Shown here in pieces: positions 58,982 to 64,000 of a stretch of 64,000 nt of DNA. Position 1 is the first letter of the stretch; each line of letters begins with the position of its first letter. The notes below the pieces were generated by a model, which was given only the letters and a program-made list of their open reading frames with translations, had not been told where the DNA came from and did no database searches. The stretch is taken from NCBI GenBank assembly GCA_036971715.1, contig JAVHJL010000006.1:2480001-2544000 (forward strand). The letters are read 5' to 3'. Made by a program: the position numbers and the translations under genes. This DNA is from Arthrobotrys musiformis. Lineage: Eukaryota > Ascomycota > Orbiliomycetes > Orbiliales > Orbiliaceae.

Positions 58982-60064
58982 ATGTCGTCGACCCCCAGAA
59001 TCGTCATCTCCCGCCTCACCAGTGATGCCTCTACGACTACCGATACCCCTACTAATAGTCCTAGTACTGGTAACGGCGATAGTGACGGGCAGGCATCAAC
59101 AATCTCCTCGCCCACACTTGCCCCCCTCCCTCTCTCCCCTTCAAAAGTACCCCCCCTCTCCCTCTCCCCACCGCTAAACGATATCAACCTCGAAGACCTA
59201 AACGACATCGACACCTTCAAATCCAGCCTCACAAAAGCCTACTCCGCCGCCTCTCCCACGAACAACACCGACCTCTGGTGTCCGTTCTTCAAACAATACC
59301 TCCCACCGACTCTGATCTCCCACTTCCGCATAATCACCCCGAATAAATACTACTCAGGAGCAATTTCATACCTCTTCGGCGGCTCGGTAACAGATGATGC
59401 AGACATCCACTTCAACTCCCTCCAAAACGGCATGATTATGGCAAAATCCATAGCCGACCTCGTAGTCTCCGGCGACTTCGCCATAATCCCAAACCAACCG
59501 GACGGCGAAAACACCCTCACCCACCCGATCTTTGGCTCCAAACCCGAAAACATCCCTTCCCCCACCCCACAAAATACAGAAGAAGCAACAGGAACCCCCT
59601 TAAAACTAGTCCTCATGAAACCCCACCACTCAACCCAAAAAGTCCCCCACCTGAACCTCCCCTACTCCTCCGTCCACAATACTCCTTTAGTCTTCAAATC
59701 CTCCTTCCGCCCGGACCTCCGCTACTGCTATTTCAGATACATAACCACAATCCTAATCTGGCTCAACCTCAAAGAAGCAATGTACTTCAAAAACGCCTGG
59801 CGCCCCGCCCAGAAATGGCTGAGAGAAAGCCTGATCGTGGAAATGGCCGGACCGGAACGTCTCTCGAATCCCGAGGTATACGCGGAAATCATCAGCGGTG
59901 ACGGATTATTCGATGACGGCGGGGAAGATGCCAATGTCGTCGTCAAGATGGATAACGGGTGGGAGACCACCAGGGCTGGTCAGATGGCCGCGCAGTTGGA
60001 ATGGGGATTGTTGACTGCGCCGGATTATAAGTCTTCCCCGCATGGGCATGAATTGCGTGTCTAA
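58982..60064 (+). CDS. Unrecognised protein, possible remote HNH-nuclease-like domain
   Basis: Intron-free frame of 360 residues from the ATG at 58982. The first 65 residues are Ser/Thr/Pro-rich and disordered. The segment DADIHFNSLQNGMIMAKSIADLVVSGDFAII (about 138-168) resembles the back half of fungal HNH-type domains, where N-GI-L----H---D-G-F-I-P is usual. The catalytic His pair and preceding Cys residues that an active nuclease would show are not evident. A second structured region (DLRYCYFRYITTILIWLNLKEAMYFKNAWRPA) follows. It may be a catalytically dead relative or something unrelated; the coding nature is well supported by length and composition. Confidence 0.7.
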   Translation: MSSTPRIVISRLTSDASTTTDTPTNSPSTGNGDSDGQASTISSPTLAPLPLSPSKVPPLSLSPPLNDINLEDLNDIDTFKSSLTKAYSAASPTNNTDLWCPFFKQYLPPTLISHFRIITPNKYYSGAISYLFGGSVTDDADIHFNSLQNGMIMAKSIADLVVSGDFAIIPNQPDGENTLTHPIFGSKPENIPSPTPQNTEEATGTPLKLVLMKPHHSTQKVPHLNLPYSSVHNTPLVFKSSFRPDLRYCYFRYITTILIWLNLKEAMYFKNAWRPAQKWLRESLIVEMAGPERLSNPEVYAEIISGDGLFDDGGEDANVVVKMDNGWETTRAGQMAAQLEWGLLTAPDYKSSPHGHELRV

Positions 60065-60518
60065 TAATATTCTATTTTCTTTTTGTCCAAAAAAAATGTA
60101 TATAAAGGGGGAGTTTGGAGTTTACTTTACCAACTGCACTGTCGATGATCGGTTTCTCCAAAATGCAGAGAGAAGCCAAAACAACAGCATGAAGAAGCAA
60201 AAGCGAGATACCCAGAGAATCAATTTCTATTCCCCAATTAAGTAACAATCTACTGCATTATCCGCAGTATGTAACCCATAGACCTGTTAATTCCATAAAC
60301 CTCCGTAGCCCAAATTCCCATACCAGGGAAAACAGTACAAAACCAATGAAAAGAGCACCCAAAAACCCAATGTCTATAAAACGTGTAAGCACCGTTACGC
60401 CATAATCCCAATGAACCCAAAGCAAAAAATAGAATCCACCCCAAAGACCATAAAAGGAAAACAGAACAAGGGAATAACACCAGCAAACGCAATTCCAATC
60501 ATGCTATTACACCGAGGC
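60065..60518. other. Intergenic region between convergent genes
   Basis: 3' flanks. An 82-codon hydrophobic frame on the minus strand (60250-60498) is probably chance. Confidence 0.5.
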
Positions 60519-61884
60519 TCAACCCCGAAAGAATCCTACCGATTCGAGCGGAGGCCTCGGGTCGCGAGGCAGCGTTAATCTCCTATCACGATCACTCTGT
60601 CTATTACAATGATCCACCACAGCGGATTGTGCGTCGTTCGGACCTGGCGTGCTGGTATACGGCGGCGCGTCATCTTTGGGACCCGGAGCACCACTGGGGT
60701 TCGAGGGGTTGACGTTCTCTGGATTGGGTGCGCCAGCCGAGGGTCCGGGACCAGGGGTTGTATTGTCACCAGCTCCAGTCCCGCTGGGAGCCACCACATC
60801 CAGCATGATATCCCCTCCCGTTCCCGTCCCCGCACCACCTGCACCTGCACTGGGATTCACAGTCTCGTCATAGCCTGGTGGCGGCGGATCCGCCTCGGTC
60901 GATCCAAAGAGCGCACGGATCCACTTGCACACACGCCCACCAGTATTATCCCACAAACGTCTGCCCCATATACAGAAGCCTATAAAGGACGCAACGGATA
61001 GAAAAAGTACGCCCCTTGTAGTCCAACTTTCGAACGTACTCAAGCCTGTGTCTGACCCACCCGTCGGCGAGTCCACTCCCGCGGTCGGCAAGAACATGGG
61101 ACCACCATCCCTCGCCGCAATAGTTCGCCTTGGTGGCGGCGGCGGCGTCGACGACGATAAAGACGATGCTTTGGCCGGAACAACAAAAATTGGCGTCTCA
61201 AACACGACGTGAAAGGTAGTAGCTGAAGTTTTATCCTGGCCAACGGTAGTCGGGTTGAATTCAGACCGAGTCGAAGCACAAAGAATATTCCGTGCGCGAG
61301 AGTTGACCTCAGTGTCAGTCATCGATCTGTATCATCAAGTTAGACCATACCTCATAAACCAACCAATGCATAAAAATAATGATAAATCTTTCCAAAATAT
61401 TAAATAATAAAAAAATTAAAAATCCAACTTACTCCGGACAACAGAAAAGCGCGCCTTCAGCCGGCCCTTCCGGAAACCCAGCCGGTCGTCCAACCCACCC
61501 ATTAGGACACTCCCCAGGAATATAAACAACCTCATTAGCTGCAACCCTCCCACTGTCGTCCCGTTCCCGTCCAACGTGCCCGGGAGGACAACACTGCCAA
61601 TCCGCATTCACATTCGCAAAACACCCCCTTTGGTACACCAGCTGCTTCGCATGATCCACGGACGCCGGATTGGTAGGTGAGGGTATATCGGAGGCACTGC
61701 GAGAGTACCACAAAATGGAGCTAGAACATGAAGGGCCTTGTGTAAATGCCGTAGGTTCGGTGGTGACGATGGACCAGGTGTTTATGTCTACTCTGCCTAA
61801 GGGGGACTGTGTGGCCAAGGTTGTGTAGGGGATGAAGGGGATGATTAGGAGAGTCGCCCAGCGGGATTGCTGGCGGTTTAGCAT
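60519..61884 (-). CDS. Type I membrane protein with Cys-rich ectodomain and Pro/Gly-rich tail
   Basis: Exons 61433-61884 and 60519-61326 with a 106-nt intron give 419 residues. A signal peptide is plausible in the first 25 residues (WATLLIIPFIPYTTLA). The ectodomain holds CFANVNADWQCCPPGHVG and CPNGWVGRPAGF, ending LFCCPE, a Cys-rich fold I do not recognise, then a Thr/Ser/Pro-rich stretch. One membrane helix (GVLFLSVASFIGFCIWG) lies at about 256-272. A cytosolic tail of about 145 residues, rich in Pro, Gly and Asp (PPPPGYDE, GAPGPKDDAPPY), follows. The layout recalls fungal wall-stress or surface sensors but no WSC motif is present. No function assigned. Confidence 0.7.
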
Positions 61885-63246
61885 TTTGGTAAATGGAGGA
61901 TCTCGATAGTTTTATATATGAGAACGGGGGAGAAGTGTAGAATGCCGAAGCAGAGGATGAAGGAGGCAAGGACGAGGACGGGGAGGAGGAAGAAAGAAAG
62001 AAAGAAAGGGAGAGGAGGAGGAGGAGGAGGAGCGATATATATTAATATTACCAGATATCTGATTTATACGTAGATTTTCCCTCGTCTTATTTATTATCGG
62101 TTTCACATCATCGATCAAACTATGATATCCCCAGAGGCGACGGACCGGCCGCGAGTCAGCGGTATGCCGGGTGGCAGTTGATCTTGACCACTTGGAGGGG
62201 GTGTCCGGGGCATGTCCAGACATATCGACCCCTCGATATCGGAGCCGACTTGAACATCCGCGACTCACGACCCATAAACGGATCGCATCGTGAGAAGATA
62301 TGTCAAGACACACGAGGCCTTGGAATAATACGAAAAAGGTATCACATTTCGGAACAACGAGTATAATCGATCCAAATCGAAGAAGTATAGTATCAATTGA
62401 AAAATCCTTTGCATTCGCCTTTGCTATAAAATATAGTCTCGTTTCCAGAGAGTAAAACATATAAACTAACATAATCCCTATCAAACCTTCACCAGAGTTA
62501 GCATATCTTGCCCCCAAACTCCAATATGATTCCACGAGGTGATAAGAATTTTCTTTTTAAAAAAGGAGGGTATCAGAAGTCCAGTTCGCTCATATAACTG
62601 AAGGAATTAACATCAATACAGCAAGCTGCAAAGAATTTTCCAACCGTTATCCCGCAAGAGGTGCCACAAATGTGCTGTCTCATCATTGTGTATACGATTG
62701 ATTCTATTACATAGAATATGGAACAGAAGGGTGGAGTCTTGTGTATGGGTACTCACTATACTAGATATTCCTGTAGGCGGTTATACTGTCAATGGAGCAG
62801 AATAGAATGAACTGTCGAAGCCAGTCGCATCTATGCCATCTCTACTATCCAAACAAGGCCGAGTCGATTCTTCTGCTATGCCGGCATTCGCCGGGTTGAA
62901 GTTGGTGATGCGAAGAGGTCGTGATGTTATGATGTAGTTGTGCAGTCGCGAAAAGTTTGCCCGTTATAAAGTTTTCCCGCCGCCCTTTTGGTCCGCGCCA
63001 AGCCCCAGACGAGCCCTAATCACCAAACCCTCCAGCCCTCCAGCCACACATACACTAGCCATAGCGACACCAGCCACACCACACTCTCCACGCCCAAAAA
63101 TTTCCTTCCACCAACAAATTCCCAATCTTCAATATCTTCAATCCCCACCCATTCAACGACGACCATCGACAACCATCGCCAACCTCACCAAATACCCCCC
63201 GACAAAACCTCATTCCCCCCCGTCTACCACCGACAAATAAATCAAA
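61885..63246. other. Intergenic region with microsatellites
   Basis: The promoter of the membrane protein gene contains GAAA and GGA runs at about 61991-62032. From 62.9 kb the DNA becomes pyrimidine-rich (CCACACCA, CCTCCAGCC), the RPS13 promoter and leader. No gene in between. Confidence 0.5.
63012..63019 (+). promoter_or_regulatory. Tbf1-like site (ARCCCTAA) upstream of RPS13
   Basis: AGCCCTAA lies 228 bp before the RPS13 ATG. ARCCCTAA is the binding sequence of Tbf1, which regulates ribosomal protein genes in Candida and probably in many filamentous fungi. A telomere-repeat-like AAACCCT follows at 63025. Confidence 0.5.
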
Positions 63247-64000
63247 ATGGGTCGTCTCCACTCCAAAGGAAAGGGTATCTCCTCCTCCGCCATCCCATAC
63301 TCCCGCACCGCTCCAACATGGTTCAAGACCGCCCCGGATCAAATCATCGACCAGATTTGCAAGCTCGCCCGTAAGGGTGCTACCCCCTCCCAGATCGGTG
63401 TCGTCCTCCGTGACAGCCATGGTGTCGCCCAGGTTAAGGTTGTTACTGGTAAGAATTCTCTGGATATACTCGATATTGCAGGGGGAAGTGCTGACATTTT
63501 TTTTATGAATGCAGGTAACAAGATTCTCCGAATCTTGAAGTCGAACGGTACATACACCATTCCATGAATTCTTCAAATCCTCTTCTCGAGGAAGAAGTTT
63601 CTTTCAGCAAAGCCTTTGTATGGTCTTTCAGACTGACAGAGTGATTTTTTTTACAATCCAGGCCTCGCCCCAGAAATCCCAGAGGACCTGCACATGCTTA
63701 TCAAGAAGGTAACATAAAAAAAAGCCCATAAAACATATAACTTCCCTATATCACATGATCAATGGAGATACTAATATATTAAACCAGGCTGTCGCCGTCC
63801 GCAAGCATCTCGAGCGCAACCGCAAGGATAAGGACGGAAAGTTCCGCCTCATTCTCATCGAGTCCAGAATCCACCGTCTCAGCAGATACTACAAGACCGT
63901 CGGTGTCATGCCACCAACATGGAAATAGTACGTCCTTCCCCTCCACTTATCCTCCCAGTATAATATACTAATAATTTCTTCTCTCCAGCGAATCTGCCAC
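63247..64000 (+). CDS. RPS13: 40S ribosomal protein S13 (uS15), 3' partial
   Basis: Exons 63247-63448, 63515-63547, 63662-63708, 63788-63927 and 63989 to the window edge, with introns of 66, 114, 79 and 61 nt, all in phase. The sequence begins MGRLHSKGKGISSSAIPYSR and continues [64 protein letters not shown] and IESRIHRLSRYYKTVGVMPPTWKYESAT, the whole family apart from the last few residues. It is a core small-subunit protein that binds 18S rRNA. Four introns in about 450 coding bases is high even for a fungal ribosomal protein gene. Only the C-terminal end is cut off. Confidence 0.96.

Overview
This window looks like nuclear DNA of a filamentous ascomycete (Pezizomycotina). Genes carry short GT-AG introns (about 50-180 nt) with CTRAY-like branch points. 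The gene content is typical of that group: PEX6, ERG26, CTR copper transporter, Msb1/Mug8, NACHT-ankyrin receptor, FAN1, BUB2, EAF6, PCNA and RPS13. I cannot fix the genus. All splice models were built by eye from donor and acceptor sites, reading-frame phase and family resemblance.

Left part (1-10.8 kb) is an accessory, AT-rich region. It holds the 3' part of an ankyrin-SPRY gene (+), a NACHT-ankyrin receptor gene (-) and a decayed nucleoside-phosphorylase-like fragment (+). The 3' end of the receptor gene carries the most unusual structure in the window: ten consecutive intron-like units, each beginning GTAAGT (or a close variant) and ending in AG, separated by exactly 3 nt every time, before a last ankyrin exon.

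10.9-18.9 kb is a compact housekeeping block: CTR copper transporter (-), 3-hydroxyanthranilate dioxygenase (+), ERG26 sterol dehydrogenase (-) and PEX6 (-). 18.9-30 kb is gene-poor, with T-rich repeats, a membrane protein carrying a very long poly-glutamate tract encoded by a 9-bp minisatellite, and an unrecognised membrane protein.

30-43.3 kb holds an Msb1/Mug8-domain gene with an in-frame UAG followed by a further 215 open codons, PCNA with its start codon split by an intron and an MluI cell-cycle box upstream, a small secreted cysteine-rich protein, and a seven-helix frizzled-like receptor in eight exons. 43.3-52.8 kb has no gene I can support.

52.8-64 kb is dense again: BUB2 (-) and EAF6 (+) in divergent orientation, FAN1 nuclease (-), an unrecognised protein (+), a single-pass membrane protein with a cysteine-rich ectodomain (-), and RPS13 (+), which runs off the right edge.
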